A DNA stretch of 64,000 nucleotides from contig CAYXZD010000016.1 of NCBI GenBank assembly GCA_964469565.1, positions 34,543 through 98,542 of the forward strand, read 5' to 3'. The position numbers were made by a program, and so were the translations under genes. Within the stretch, counting starts at the first letter, position 1; each line of letters begins with the position of its first letter. The stretch comes from GCA-2720975 sp964469565. GTDB lineage: Bacteria; Planctomycetota; UBA1135; GCA-002686595. Below, in pieces: positions 1-9,345 of the stretch. Under the pieces are notes generated by a model that ran no database searches, had not been told where the DNA came from, and was given only the letters and a program-made list of their open reading frames with translations.

Positions 1-63
1 AATCTACCGTAAACGTGAGGGTCGCGAAACCCCACTGGGGGTAATCAGGGGGCACTTGGGGGC

Positions 64-1872
64 CTAGCGGCTAGCTCCATCCTTGAGTCGCCTGAGTTCT
101 TCGTTATAGGCAGTGCCGATGGAGTTGCGTTCGAGCAATGCGAGTACGCGTCGGCGGTCCTCGGTGTCCACGACAGGGATGGCATTGACTCCCCGACGCG
201 TCATGAGACGCTGCACGTCGTGCAGGCTGTCCTCAAGGGTGACGGTTACCACCTGGTCGATCATGAAGTCTCGCACGATGACGAAATCACCCACGGCTTC
301 CTCGAGGAAAATACGGCGTAAGTCGGTCAGGGAAAAAATCCCCACCAGTGCATCCTCATCATCTACGACTGGGAAATGGGTCTCGTGGGAATCGGCCACA
401 ATCTTCATGGCTCCGCGCAGGGTCACATCTTCATGAATGAGTCGGGGAGGGCGCACGTCCTTGAGAACATCGCTGACCTTCATGCTCTGGAGCACATCGA
501 TCACAAATTCGCCGACATGTGCAGGAGAATCGATTTGGCGTGTGACCTGTGCTCGGTACATGGTCCAGCCCCTAGAGAGCATCAGGTGCACCACCGCGAC
601 GAGCATCAGCGGGGCGAGGAGGTCGTAACCGCCAGTCATTTCCGAGACCATCACGACTGAGGCAATCGGGACCTTGGCCACCCCCGCAAAGAATCCACCC
701 ATGCCCACGAGTGCAAAGGCTGCGGGGTGCTGAACCAGGGTGGGAAACAGTTCGTGGGCGAACTGTCCGACCGCAGCCCCGAGCAGGGCGCCGATGGCGA
801 GGGCTGGAGCAAACACGCCGCCTGATCCGCCGCTGGAAATCGTGAATGATGTTGCGAGAATCTTGGCGAGGGCTAGGACGAGCAATGCAGAGAGGGCTAG
901 TTCGCCTGAGATGGCCGAGCCAATCAGCCCATAGCCGCCAAAGAAAACGCCCTCGCCTTGGGCGAACGGTGCCACAGCGAGTGCCGTCACTCCAAGAAGC
1001 AGACCCCCGAGTGCCGGCTTCAGTGCCTTGGGAATGGCCTTGACTTGTCCAGCGGCCTGTTCGATTCCGTAGAAGACCTTGGTGTAGAGCCAGCCGGCGA
1101 AGGTGCAGACTACGCCGAGGAGCAAGTAGACCAGCAGTTCACGCGGCTCTTGGAAGCGCAGCTGGCTAAAGACCTCGTCTGGGATCTCGACCACGCGGTG
1201 GACACCGGAAATGGCGGTGAATGTTGCGTAGGCAAAAATGGAGGACATGATGCAGGGTACGAGTGCATCACCTTCTAAGTCGTCGCGTCGGTAGAGTACC
1301 TCGGGAGCGAAAAGGGCACCGCCGAGAGGTGAGCAGAACATGGCACCCACGCCGGCTGAAGCTCCCGATAGCAGGAAGAGGCGGCGGTCACGGTCTGAGA
1401 GGCCAAAAGCATTTGAGATGCTGGAGCCAATGCCCGCGCCTACCTGGGCCACTGGGCCTTCTTGACCGGCCGATCCTCCGGTGCCGATGGTCAACGCTGC
1501 CGTAATTGCCTTGAGTGCGATGACGCGCTTGCGGACCACACCTTTCATGCGGTGGTAGGCGCGAATCACAGAGTCGGTCCCGTGCCCCTCCGCTTCGGGA
1601 GCGTAGGATTGAATGAGCCAGCCAACGAGGGCGCCACCCGCTGCGGGCACAAGTAAGACCCAGAGCCAATGGGGGCCGGCCGTAGCGAGGCCTTCGCCTT
1701 GGACGCCGGTCAAGCGCACAAAAAGGTGCTCCTTGGCCAGCTCGGTCATCGATTTGAATACGACGGCTGCTAGGCCTCCGAGCACGCCGATGAGTGCAGA
1801 GAGGCTCACCCACTTGCCAAAATGGCTGAGCTTGCCTGGGCTCGGGCGGGTGTGGGCGGTGGCGGTGGCCAT
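64..1872 (-). CDS. ClC-family chloride channel/antiporter with C-terminal CBS pair
   Basis: Inner-membrane ClC protein of 602 residues that moves chloride, probably in exchange for protons. The sequence shows many hydrophobic helices, the filter segment GSAGQEGPVAQVG with the gating glutamate kept (GQEGP for the usual GREGP), and the second filter motif GSGGVFAPALAIG. The first selectivity motif is the variant GHGTDSVI rather than GSGIP. About residues 470-590 form two CBS domains (VSDVL... and VRDFMIDQVVTVT), which in the family bind adenine nucleotides. Start is ATG at 1872. It is the third gene of a minus-strand unit, 29 bp after the CxxC protein. The family is certain; channel versus antiporter mode is not decided by sequence. 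Confidence 0.93.
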   Translation of the reverse strand: MATATAHTRPSPGKLSHFGKWVSLSALIGVLGGLAAVVFKSMTELAKEHLFVRLTGVQGEGLATAGPHWLWVLLVPAAGGALVGWLIQSYAPEAEGHGTDSVIRAYHRMKGVVRKRVIALKAITAALTIGTGGSAGQEGPVAQVGAGIGSSISNAFGLSDRDRRLFLLSGASAGVGAMFCSPLGGALFAPEVLYRRDDLEGDALVPCIMSSIFAYATFTAISGVHRVVEIPDEVFSQLRFQEPRELLVYLLLGVVCTFAGWLYTKVFYGIEQAAGQVKAIPKALKPALGGLLLGVTALAVAPFAQGEGVFFGGYGLIGSAISGELALSALLVLALAKILATSFTISSGGSGGVFAPALAIGALLGAAVGQFAHELFPTLVQHPAAFALVGMGGFFAGVAKVPIASVVMVSEMTGGYDLLAPLMLVAVVHLMLSRGWTMYRAQVTRQIDSPAHVGEFVIDVLQSMKVSDVLKDVRPPRLIHEDVTLRGAMKIVADSHETHFPVVDDEDALVGIFSLTDLRRIFLEEAVGDFVIVRDFMIDQVVTVTLEDSLHDVQRLMTRRGVNAIPVVDTEDRRRVLALLERNSIGTAYNEELRRLKDGASR

Positions 1873-1901
1873 GGTGGGGCGGAGTGTACGCTTGAGCTTC
1901 C

Positions 1902-2255
1902 CTAGAGGAGCGGGTCGGAGTCTGAATCTGGCCAGAGCTTGTCCCGTTCCTCGCGCATTTGCTTCAAGAGAGCCTGCAGGTGGGACTCCTCATCGAGCAT
2001 GAATATGGCGTCGAGGTTGAGTTGGCACACGGCACAGACGGGCCGGTGGCCGAGGTAGCTCATGATGTTGGACTCCTCTAGGACAACATCCTCGATGCCG
2101 TATTCCCGGGCCTGGGTGGGGTGGCCGTCTTCCTCGAACCCAAAGAAGGCTTTGACTTCAGCAGATGCCCGCCGACACAGATAGCAGCGGTCCTGCCCTC
2201 CGGCGCTGTCGACTGATTGGAAGTACTGTTCAAACTCCCGGTCGAGTCCGCTCAT
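1902..2255 (-). CDS. Small CxxC-containing protein, unknown function
   Basis: A 117-residue soluble protein I do not recognise as a named family. It has two CxxC knuckles about 45 residues apart (CYLC near residue 19 and CAVC near residue 75), which suggests one zinc site. The C-terminus is acidic and charged. Its ATG overlaps the stop of the upstream ATPase by 4 bp (ATGA), so the two are probably translationally coupled and may work together. No signal peptide or membrane segment is visible. Confidence 0.75.
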   Translation of the reverse strand: MSGLDREFEQYFQSVDSAGGQDRCYLCRRASAEVKAFFGFEEDGHPTQAREYGIEDVVLEESNIMSYLGHRPVCAVCQLNLDAIFMLDEESHLQALLKQMREERDKLWPDSDSDPLL

Positions 2256-3616
2256 ATCAGTTCACCTTCTGGCACGCGTTCAACTTCAAGCGGTCGGTCG
2301 GCACGCCCTGTGATGCCGTAGATCAGTTTCAAGGGGGGGGCTCCAAAGACGACTTGGAGCTCATCGAGTTCCTTCTGGAGCTCTCCATCAGCGGCATCCG
2401 GTGCGTTCCCCCCTTCGGGGAGGATGATTCCTGCGACGGTCTGGCCGGTGCTCGTTCTCCCGACCACGCGCACGAATTGGCCGTGAAACCTTCCGGCCTC
2501 GACGATTTCCTCACCGATGGTTTCGGCTGCTTCTCTGCGTAGGTGCGCAAGGGCGAACTCCACTTGGGCTTCGTCGAAAATACGAGGCAAGTCGGGAGCG
2601 ATGAACTCGTCAAAGACTCGTTCACCTCGCCCTGCATGGATGAGAGAAACGTTGGGCTGGAGGTGTCGGAAATGGAATGTGAGGAAGCGGTCGGCGATGG
2701 TGTATCGCCCGCGCCTCGACCGTAGAGGGTTGGGGTCGGTGATGGGGACGTTGCGCGAGACGAGGCGAAGCTCTCGCAGAACATGCAGGTACTTGTTGGC
2801 CGTGGTTGAGTCGACTCCCACGCTGAGCGCGATGTCTCCCACCTTTTCCTCCCCATTGGCAACGGCGGCCAGGATGGAGTTGTAGGTGGCCGGGCTCGTC
2901 AGCTCGGCCCGCAGCAGGAACGAGACCTCGTCAAAGAGATACCCTTCCGGGCGCAGAATCTCACGCATGATGTTGGTGCGCAGGTCGAGGGTGGAATCGA
3001 AGCGCTGCAGGTAGGCCGGCATGCCGCCGAGGATTCCGTACGCCAGCAATCGGGTGTGGACATCCCAATCAGGGAAGAAGGCCAGGGTGTCTTTGGGTTG
3101 CAGGGGTTCGAGGCGGCGCTGACCCGTTCGTCGGCCGAAGAGAGGTGAGCGTTCGGCCAGTACTTCGTTCTCCATGAATGAAACCTGGCTTCCGCAGAGA
3201 ACGAGCATCAATTGGCTCTTCTTGCCAATCGTGTCCCAAAACCTCTGGATCTGCGAGGTGAGCCCTTTGCTGGATTCACACAGGTATGGGAATTCGTCGA
3301 GTACGACCACCAGCCGTTCGTCGCCTGCACGTTGTGCAGCGAACCCCAGCGCGCTGGACCAGTCAGGGAACTCGATTCCTTCGACGAGGGGGTCGCCCCC
3401 TAGGCCGTCCTTGAGCGCATCACGGAAAGCTCTCAGGTTGTCTCGCTCGCGTACCTGCGCCGCCAGGAAATACACGGCTCGGCCCCCTTCGCACAGTTGC
3501 TGCAGCAGCTCGGTCTTACCGACCCGCCGTCGCCCGTAGAGCACAAACAACTCGGGACGTCCCGAGGACCGCAACTCTTCCAGCACTTCCAACTCACTCG
3601 ACCTTCCTATGAACAT
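2252..3616 (-). CDS. AAA ATPase, archaeal-ATPase/DUF234 type
   Basis: Predicted ATPase of the PF01637 (archaeal ATPase) plus DUF234 architecture, 454 residues. Visible motifs are the start MFIGRSSELEVLEEL, Walker A GRRRVGKTELL, Walker B LVVVLDEFPYL, then a winged-helix region (VGDIALSVGVDSTTANKYL) and a C-terminal nuclease-like DUF234 region. An open frame continues to 3778, but family alignment and the operator sites at 3657-3754 favour ATG 3616. The cellular role of this family in bacteria is poorly known; some members are suspected of mobile-element or toxin-like behaviour. It heads the unit with the CxxC protein and the ClC gene. Confidence 0.85.
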   Translation of the reverse strand: MFIGRSSELEVLEELRSSGRPELFVLYGRRRVGKTELLQQLCEGGRAVYFLAAQVRERDNLRAFRDALKDGLGGDPLVEGIEFPDWSSALGFAAQRAGDERLVVVLDEFPYLCESSKGLTSQIQRFWDTIGKKSQLMLVLCGSQVSFMENEVLAERSPLFGRRTGQRRLEPLQPKDTLAFFPDWDVHTRLLAYGILGGMPAYLQRFDSTLDLRTNIMREILRPEGYLFDEVSFLLRAELTSPATYNSILAAVANGEEKVGDIALSVGVDSTTANKYLHVLRELRLVSRNVPITDPNPLRSRRGRYTIADRFLTFHFRHLQPNVSLIHAGRGERVFDEFIAPDLPRIFDEAQVEFALAHLRREAAETIGEEIVEAGRFHGQFVRVVGRTSTGQTVAGIILPEGGNAPDAADGELQKELDELQVVFGAPPLKLIYGITGRADRPLEVERVPEGELI

Positions 3617-3656
3617 GGGGGTAGGGTAGCTTTCCAGGGGTATACGTGCGAGTAGT

Positions 3657-3670
3657 ATACGGTGTCGTAT
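3657..3670. promoter_or_regulatory. Palindromic operator-like site 1 (ATACG-N4-CGTAT)
   Basis: Inverted repeat ATACG-GTGT-CGTAT, 41 bp upstream of the ATPase start. The 14 bases are the exact reverse complement of the core of site 2 at 3738-3751. Two related sites in one divergent promoter region suggest cooperative binding of a dimeric regulator. Confidence 0.5.
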
Positions 3671-3734
3671 GCACTCTGCGGGGGCGCGGGTGAGCCTAGA
3701 ACCCCGGAGCGGGGACTCTTTTGAACTTGCCCGT

Positions 3735-3754
3735 ATTATACGACACCGTATAAT
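3735..3754. promoter_or_regulatory. Palindromic operator-like site 2 overlapping a consensus -10
   Basis: Perfect 8-bp arms ATTATACG-ACAC-CGTATAAT. The right arm contains TATAAT on the plus strand (3749-3754), with TTGCCC at 3727-3732 at 16-bp spacing, giving a promoter for the serine hydrolase. The left arm gives TATAAT on the minus strand. A regulator bound here would block both directions. The promoter and operator are inferred; the palindrome is seen directly. Confidence 0.55.
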
Positions 3755-3802
3755 CAACGGGGTGCGCTGGCACTCCAACTGCCCCCGGATCTGGCTCCAT
3801 GC

Positions 3803-4933
3803 ATGATAATCCGCTTCATGCGACCCTTGATGCGATTCCCCGTGGCCTTGCTGACTGCTGGCCTCCTCTGCCTTTCAGGTCTAGCACAATCTGACCGTCA
3901 TGCAGCCCTTGCCGAACGGGTCGATCGTGCAGCCTGCGCTCAGGCACTGGCCCAGGATTTGGTGGGGCTGGCCTGGGGGATAGTCGTTCCCGGGCAGCCC
4001 ATCCACGCCAACGGGTACGGGTATGAAAACCGGAAAGCGGGCGTGTTGGTTTCGAGCCGAACTCTCTTTCGCTGGGCTTCCATCAGCAAACCACTGACCG
4101 CGGTGGCGGCCATGCAACTCGTGGAGTCCAAGAAGCTCGATCTCGATCAAGATGCACGCGTACTCGTTCCGGAGTTTCCCCAGAAGCCGCATGAGGTTCA
4201 CGCTCGCCATCTGCTCGCGCACCAAGGGGGCATCGTTCACTACTCGAACGGTCCCGTCTTGCGCAGCGAAGTGGACTACAAAGACCCCTGGCCTTTCACC
4301 GATGTGGTCGTAGCCCTCGACACGTTCAAACGTTCGCCACTGCTGTTTCAACCGGGAACGCGATACGCCTACACGACCCATGGGTACATTCTGCTCGGCG
4401 CACTTGTGCAGCGCGCCGGCGAGCAATCCTATTGGGCGCAGGTACGTGAGCGTATCGCTAAACCCCTGGGGATGGAGAGTCTGCAGCCCGACTATCCATT
4501 TGAAGAGTTGGCGCACCGTGCCTGTGGCTACCGACGCAGTCAGGGGGTAATCGTCGAATCACTGGATCGGGACGTGTCGTGGAAACTACCCGGTGGGGGG
4601 TTCGTCTCCAACATCGAAGACCTTGCTCGGTTTGCCCAGGGGCTTCTCGGGGATACTCTGATCAAGCCTTCAACCAAGTCAATTATGTGGACACGTCAGC
4701 CTCTTCCAAATGACAAGCGAAGCTCCTACGGGCTCGGGTTTTTCGTTGGAACGGCGTACGGCCAAGAGCTTATCTCCCATAGCGGTGCACAGGAAAAAAC
4801 CCGTACCCTCATGCGGCTACTCCCTGAAAGTGATCTCGGCATCGTGCTGATGACCAATTGTGAATACGCCTCTTTGCGTCCGATCGCTCAAGCGATCGAA
4901 TCCGTTTTGCTCTCGGAGGACGAAACGCCCTGA
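3803..4933 (+). CDS. Exported serine hydrolase, class C beta-lactamase/esterase fold
   Basis: A 376-residue serine hydrolase of the Beta-lactamase (PF00144) family, probably periplasmic. A signal peptide is visible (basic start, then ALLTAGLLCLSGLAQS). The nucleophile motif SxxK is SISK in FRWASISKPLTA, the second motif is YTT in YAYTTHGY, and HSG occurs near the C-terminus. Members act as beta-lactamases, D-Ala-D-Ala carboxypeptidases or esterases, and sequence alone does not separate these. ATG 3803, 3818 and 3830 are all possible starts and none has a clear ribosome-binding site. The promoter at 3727-3754 fits. It is divergent from the ATPase and convergent with the IMPACT-family gene. Confidence 0.88.
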   Translation: MIIRFMRPLMRFPVALLTAGLLCLSGLAQSDRHAALAERVDRAACAQALAQDLVGLAWGIVVPGQPIHANGYGYENRKAGVLVSSRTLFRWASISKPLTAVAAMQLVESKKLDLDQDARVLVPEFPQKPHEVHARHLLAHQGGIVHYSNGPVLRSEVDYKDPWPFTDVVVALDTFKRSPLLFQPGTRYAYTTHGYILLGALVQRAGEQSYWAQVRERIAKPLGMESLQPDYPFEELAHRACGYRRSQGVIVESLDRDVSWKLPGGGFVSNIEDLARFAQGLLGDTLIKPSTKSIMWTRQPLPNDKRSSYGLGFFVGTAYGQELISHSGAQEKTRTLMRLLPESDLGIVLMTNCEYASLRPIAQAIESVLLSEDETP

Positions 4934-4947
4934 TCCCCTAGGGGATC
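4932..4947. terminator. Short palindrome between convergent genes
   Basis: Perfect 16-bp palindrome GATCCCCTAGGGGATC just after the hydrolase stop and 12 bp from the stop of the convergent gene. It could work as a bidirectional terminator, although neither side has a T-run. Confidence 0.3.
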
Positions 4948-4959
4948 TGCGTGATGAGG

Positions 4960-5568
4960 CTAGTGCATGACCACCTGCACTCGCCCCGCAGTCCTTTCTT
5001 CGAGCTCTTTGCAAACCTCTGCCGCCCCATCGCGCGGAACCTCGATCCAAAAGCTGACCCGCGCACCGAACTCGGCTTCTTGGGCTTGCAGCTCCCACTG
5101 ATGCAGGACCGCTTGAACGGCACTGGTGCACTCGTAGTCGTGAACCACATCGATGCGCGTGAACACGATGACCTCCTCCAGCGCCGCTCGATCAAGGCAC
5201 TTGCCCGCGGTTCCGCCATAGGCGCGCATGAGCCCACCCACCCCCAACTTGACCCCACCGAAATAGCGTACGACTGCGAGGGCGCAATCTGTCACGGAAT
5301 GGCCTTCAAGCTGATTCAGGATGGGCCGGCCGGCCGACCCGGAGGGCTCTCCGTCATCACTGGACCGCGTGGTGTCGCCCTCGACCCCCAGCCGCCAGGC
5401 CCAGCAAACATGACGTGCATCCCCGAATCGAAGGCGCGTTTCGGCCATGGCAGCCTGTGCTTGATTCACGTCTGCCACCGGGAATAGGCAAGCGATGAAG
5501 CGCGACTGTTTGATCTTGTCACCCTCGAATTGCGAGGGGCAGGATGGGCGCAGGACGGGCAAGGTCAT
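4960..5568 (-). CDS. IMPACT/YigZ-family protein (UPF0029)
   Basis: A 202-residue cytoplasmic protein of the YigZ/IMPACT family. The N-terminal UPF0029 domain carries the diagnostic RSSDDGEPSGSAGRPIL and VRYFGGVKLGVGGLMRAYG segments, followed by a smaller DUF1949-like ferredoxin-fold tail from about residue 130. Family members are linked to translation control or ribosome-associated stress, but the biochemical role in bacteria is not settled. Length is normal. ATG 5568 is the start. It is monocistronic by layout, convergent with the serine hydrolase. Confidence 0.92.
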   Translation of the reverse strand: MTLPVLRPSCPSQFEGDKIKQSRFIACLFPVADVNQAQAAMAETRLRFGDARHVCWAWRLGVEGDTTRSSDDGEPSGSAGRPILNQLEGHSVTDCALAVVRYFGGVKLGVGGLMRAYGGTAGKCLDRAALEEVIVFTRIDVVHDYECTSAVQAVLHQWELQAQEAEFGARVSFWIEVPRDGAAEVCKELEERTAGRVQVVMH

Positions 5569-5620
5569 GGCTCAGTAGAATACGGTACTTCGCCGCCCTT
5601 GCCGTGAGCTCCTCCTCGAT

Positions 5621-5655
5621 GTCCCCGCCTCCCGGGGATCGGGGGGGGCGGGGAC
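5621..5655 (-). terminator. GC-rich hairpin after clpB
   Basis: Nine-bp perfect stem GTCCCCGCC / GGCGGGGAC lying 14 bp beyond the clpB stop. There is no U-tract on the minus strand, so termination is only possible. Confidence 0.3.
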
Positions 5656-5668
5656 TGAAGCTGAACCG

Positions 5669-8239
5669 CTAGCCTGCGAGGGGCAAGGCGCTCGGCTTCT
5701 CTTCGCCTGAGATCTCAAACCCCGAGTCCTCGGACCAGTCCACCTGGGCTTGCTTGCCCGGGGTGATTTGACCAGCCAGAATCGCCTCGGCGATGGGATC
5801 CTGAACCCGTCGCTGGATGGCTCGCTTTAGCGGACGGGCTCCAAACTGGGGGTCGTAGCCTTCTTCCGCTAGGCGGTCCTTGGCGGAATCGCTGACCTCA
5901 AGCCCCATGTCTTGGGTGCTTAGGTGCCGTTCGAGGCGTTCGAGTTGCACGTCCACGATCGAGCGGATCTGACTCCGATCGAGAGCGTCGAAGGTCAGCA
6001 CTTCATCCAATCGGTTCAGGAACTCTGGCCTGAAGAACTCATTGACCTGGGCATCGCTGCGCAGGTTGCTGGTCATCAAGACCAGGGCTTGTGTGAAGTC
6101 CACCGTGCGCCCCTGTCCATCGGTGAGCCGACCATCATCGAGGAGTTGCAGGAGAACATTGAACACATCGGGGTGGGCCTTCTCGACTTCATCGAGGAGC
6201 AAGACACAGTGAGGTGAACGACGCACGGCCTCCGTCAGGCGGCCGCCCTCCTCATATCCCACGTATCCTGGGGGCGCACCGATGAGGCGTGCGACAGAGT
6301 GCTTCTCCATAAACTCACTCATGTCCACACGGACCATTTTACGTTCGTCATCGAACAAGAACTCTGAGAGGGCTCGTGCCACTTCGGTCTTCCCGACGCC
6401 GGTCGGGCCGAGGAGCAAGAACGATCCTAGGGGTCGTGAAGTTTCCTGCACACCTGCCCGAGCCCGTCGGACGGCCTTGGAGATTGCACTCACGGCGGCC
6501 TCTTGGCCAATGACGCGGGTGGCGACCTGTGCTTCCATGGTGAGCAGCTTCTCGCGCTCTGTTTCCAGCAACTTCGCAGCGGGGATGCCGGTCCAACGCG
6601 AGACAACCCGCGCGATCAACTCGTCGTCGACGGCCTCGGGGAGTAGAGCTCCATTCGATTGGGCCTGAACGAGCCGCTCCGTTGCCTCTTCCAGCGTCTT
6701 CTCCGCCTCCGGCAATTCGCTGAATCGGATGGTGCCCACCCGCTCCAGTTCTCCGGTTCGTTCGGCCTGCTCGGCTTCGGCCTTGAGGGCCTCGATGAGA
6801 GTCTTGCCGGCTCGGATGGAGGTGATGAGTTCCTTCTCACGATCCCAGCGTGCACGCAAGGAACTGGCCTGCTCCGCAAGCCCAGCGAGTTCGGCAGCGA
6901 TCTGGGCTTGGCGCTCTTTGGATTCGGTGCGCTCATCGCTTTCTAGTGCGCCCCGCTCGATTTCCAATTGTCGCAGACGCCTCTCGATCCCGTCCAATTC
7001 AGGCGGCATGGAGTCGATGGCCGTTCGAAGTTGTGCGGCGGCTTCGTCCATGCAGTCAATGGCCTTGTCGGGCATGAAGCGATCGTGGATATGCCTGTCG
7101 GCAAGGCGTGCCGCAGCTACGAGGGCCCTATCCTCAATACGCACCCCGTGATGGACTTCATAGCGATCCTTGAGCCCACGCAGGATGGCAACGGTGTCCT
7201 CAATGGAGGGCTCCCCCGTCAGAACCGGCAGGAACCGTCTCTCTAAGGCTGCGTCCTTTTCAATGTACTTCTTGTACTCGTCAAGGGTTGTCGCACCGAT
7301 GCAGTGCAATTCCCCCCGGGCCAGGGCTGGCTTGAGCATATTGGCTGCATCCACAGCTCCCTCTGCCCCGCCTGCGCCCACGAGTGTATGCAGTTCATCA
7401 ATAAACAAGATGACCTCACCCGCGGCGGCGGCAATCTCCTCAAGGACTGCCTTGAGGCGTTCTTCAAACTCGCCGCGGTACTTGGCGCCTGCAAGCAGTG
7501 AGCCCATGTCGATCGCCATGATGCGTTTGTTCACAATCCCGTCGGGCACATCGCCTGCGACAATTCTGTTGGCGAGGCCCTCGACGATGGCGGTCTTGCC
7601 GACACCGGGATCGCCGATGAGAACCGGGTTGTTCTTGCGACGCCGTGACAAGACTTGAATCACGCGGCGAATCTCCTCGTCACGCCCGATGACTGGGTCG
7701 AGTTTTCCATCTCGCGCCGCCGCCGTCAGATCGGTGGCGTATTTCTCAAGGGCCTCAAATGTGCTCTCGGGCTGTGCGCTGGTAACGCGGCGCCCGCCGC
7801 GGACCTCTTCCAAGGCAGCTTGCACACGCTCTTGGGTGATGCCACGAGCGTTGAATGGCCCGACGGTCTCAGCATCTCCCGATTGAATCAAGGCCAGCAG
7901 CATGTGCTCGGTGGACACGAATTCATCGTCCATGCCCTTGGCTAGCTGGGTGGCCGCGCTCAAGACCGTGTGAAAGGCTTGGCTCAGACCTAGCTGGGGC
8001 CCAGCGGTGCCTGCGGACTGGGCGGAGGCTCGCTGAGAGAGCACACCTTGTAATTCAGCAGCCAATGCCATGGGCTCGGCTCCGACCTTGTTGAGTAGAG
8101 CGCCCATCACTCCATCGGTTTCCTGCAAGAGTGCAACGGCGAGGTGAGCCGGGACCATCTCAGCGTGCCCGGCCGTTTGGGCCAGGGCCTGAGCGGCCTG
8201 CAATGCAGCTTGTGAACGGTCTGTATAGGGCATGGTCAT
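5669..8239 (-). CDS. clpB: ClpB disaggregase (Hsp100)
   Basis: ATP-driven hexameric protein disaggregase, 856 residues, full family length. In order: N-terminal Clp repeat domain (1-150), first AAA domain with Walker A GDPGVGKTAIVEGL near residue 205, the coiled-coil middle domain around 410-530 that works with DnaK, and second AAA domain with GPTGVGKTEVARAL near 610, followed by the small C-terminal domain. ATG 8239 matches the usual ClpB start. Upstream on the minus strand, CTTGAAA (8321-8315) resembles a heat-shock sigma -35 box, but the -10 is weak, so regulation is only suggested. The C-terminal tail beyond the AAA domain (residues 830-856) is acidic and not conserved in the family. Confidence 0.97.
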   Translation of the reverse strand: MTMPYTDRSQAALQAAQALAQTAGHAEMVPAHLAVALLQETDGVMGALLNKVGAEPMALAAELQGVLSQRASAQSAGTAGPQLGLSQAFHTVLSAATQLAKGMDDEFVSTEHMLLALIQSGDAETVGPFNARGITQERVQAALEEVRGGRRVTSAQPESTFEALEKYATDLTAAARDGKLDPVIGRDEEIRRVIQVLSRRRKNNPVLIGDPGVGKTAIVEGLANRIVAGDVPDGIVNKRIMAIDMGSLLAGAKYRGEFEERLKAVLEEIAAAAGEVILFIDELHTLVGAGGAEGAVDAANMLKPALARGELHCIGATTLDEYKKYIEKDAALERRFLPVLTGEPSIEDTVAILRGLKDRYEVHHGVRIEDRALVAAARLADRHIHDRFMPDKAIDCMDEAAAQLRTAIDSMPPELDGIERRLRQLEIERGALESDERTESKERQAQIAAELAGLAEQASSLRARWDREKELITSIRAGKTLIEALKAEAEQAERTGELERVGTIRFSELPEAEKTLEEATERLVQAQSNGALLPEAVDDELIARVVSRWTGIPAAKLLETEREKLLTMEAQVATRVIGQEAAVSAISKAVRRARAGVQETSRPLGSFLLLGPTGVGKTEVARALSEFLFDDERKMVRVDMSEFMEKHSVARLIGAPPGYVGYEEGGRLTEAVRRSPHCVLLLDEVEKAHPDVFNVLLQLLDDGRLTDGQGRTVDFTQALVLMTSNLRSDAQVNEFFRPEFLNRLDEVLTFDALDRSQIRSIVDVQLERLERHLSTQDMGLEVSDSAKDRLAEEGYDPQFGARPLKRAIQRRVQDPIAEAILAGQITPGKQAQVDWSEDSGFEISGEEKPSALPLAG

Positions 8240-8421
8240 GGGTGGATTCTCCGTGGTGGTGGGTGACGGACACCCGCTTCAATGCAAGTGGCATGCCATC
8301 TGCAAAAACGGCCTTTTCAAGTGCTTCCTAGCCCATAGACTCCCGGAATTCTGCCTATACGGCAGTCCATAATGCCGCTTTGGCAGTCCAAAAACCGAAC
8401 GCAGGTCGGTGGATCTCCGTC

Positions 8422-9345
8422 CTAGGTTGAGACCTTGGATGGCCGCAATCCCACGACCTCGCGGGCTGCGTGGAGTGCTGCTTGGACCTCGGCTCGGGAG
8501 TCAGCCTCTAGGTCGGCGAGGGGTGCGCGCACGCAGGCCTTGGCATTTCCAAGCATGGCAAGGGCCGCCTTGACGGGCACTGGATTGGTCTCGACAAACA
8601 TGGCTTGCACAAGGCCAGCCAGCCCCTGTTCGAGGGTGCGGGCTTGTTGAGGATTGCCGCCACGCGCACAGGCGGCAATCAAGCGGGCCATGGCCGTGGG
8701 CGCGATGTTTCCCGTCACATTGACGGCAGCCACGGCACCTGCCCCCATGAATGCTCTGATCGCGGAATCTTCACCGCAAAAGAGTGCTAGGTGCTGATCT
8801 GCGCGCAACTCACCCAGGCGATCCCTGCCCGTTACGGTTTCTTTAATCGCCACGATGTTCCTGTGACGTGCTGCAAGGGCCCGGGCCTGTGTGGGGCATA
8901 GGTCAACTCCTGTGCGGTTGGGCACATTGTAGAGCACGATAGGCAAGTCAACGGATTCGGCCACCGCACCGAAATGCAGGTCGAGGCCGGCTCTTGAGGG
9001 TCGCGAGTAGTAAGGCGTGACCACCAACAGTCCGCACACACCCCGGTCAGCGGCACGCATGGCGCTGACGGCCCTCGCTCGATTCACCGTGGCCTGGGTA
9101 TCGTTCGAACCCACCCCGACCATCACATTCATTCCCCCCGCGTGGGTAAGGACTTCGGCAATGATCGCATCCTGTTCGGCCAATGAAAGCGTTGCGGTTT
9201 CACCCGTGGTCCCACAAGCCAACACTGCATGGGTCCCTGCCCGTTTCTGCTCACGTACCCAGCGTCCCAGTGTGGGTAGGTCAATACGACCCCCCACAAA
9301 GGGCGTGGGTAGGGCGACGATGCTCCCATGAAACGGTTGTTGCAT
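8422..9345 (-). CDS. dapA: 4-hydroxy-tetrahydrodipicolinate synthase
   Basis: Class I aldolase that condenses pyruvate with aspartate semialdehyde, the first step of the diaminopimelate/lysine branch. Length is 307 residues, near the family norm of 290-300. Visible motifs: GTTGETATLS near residue 47, the tyrosine/arginine segment LYNVPNRTGVDL, and the Schiff-base lysine in NIVAIKE around residue 166. The open frame reaches 9471, but ATG 9345 (MQQPFHGSIVALPTPF) matches the family start. DapA paralogues such as N-acetylneuraminate lyase are similar, and the motifs favour DapA. It is 182 bp from clpB and seems to be transcribed alone. Confidence 0.9.
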   Translation of the reverse strand: MQQPFHGSIVALPTPFVGGRIDLPTLGRWVREQKRAGTHAVLACGTTGETATLSLAEQDAIIAEVLTHAGGMNVMVGVGSNDTQATVNRARAVSAMRAADRGVCGLLVVTPYYSRPSRAGLDLHFGAVAESVDLPIVLYNVPNRTGVDLCPTQARALAARHRNIVAIKETVTGRDRLGELRADQHLALFCGEDSAIRAFMGAGAVAAVNVTGNIAPTAMARLIAACARGGNPQQARTLEQGLAGLVQAMFVETNPVPVKAALAMLGNAKACVRAPLADLEADSRAEVQAALHAAREVVGLRPSKVST

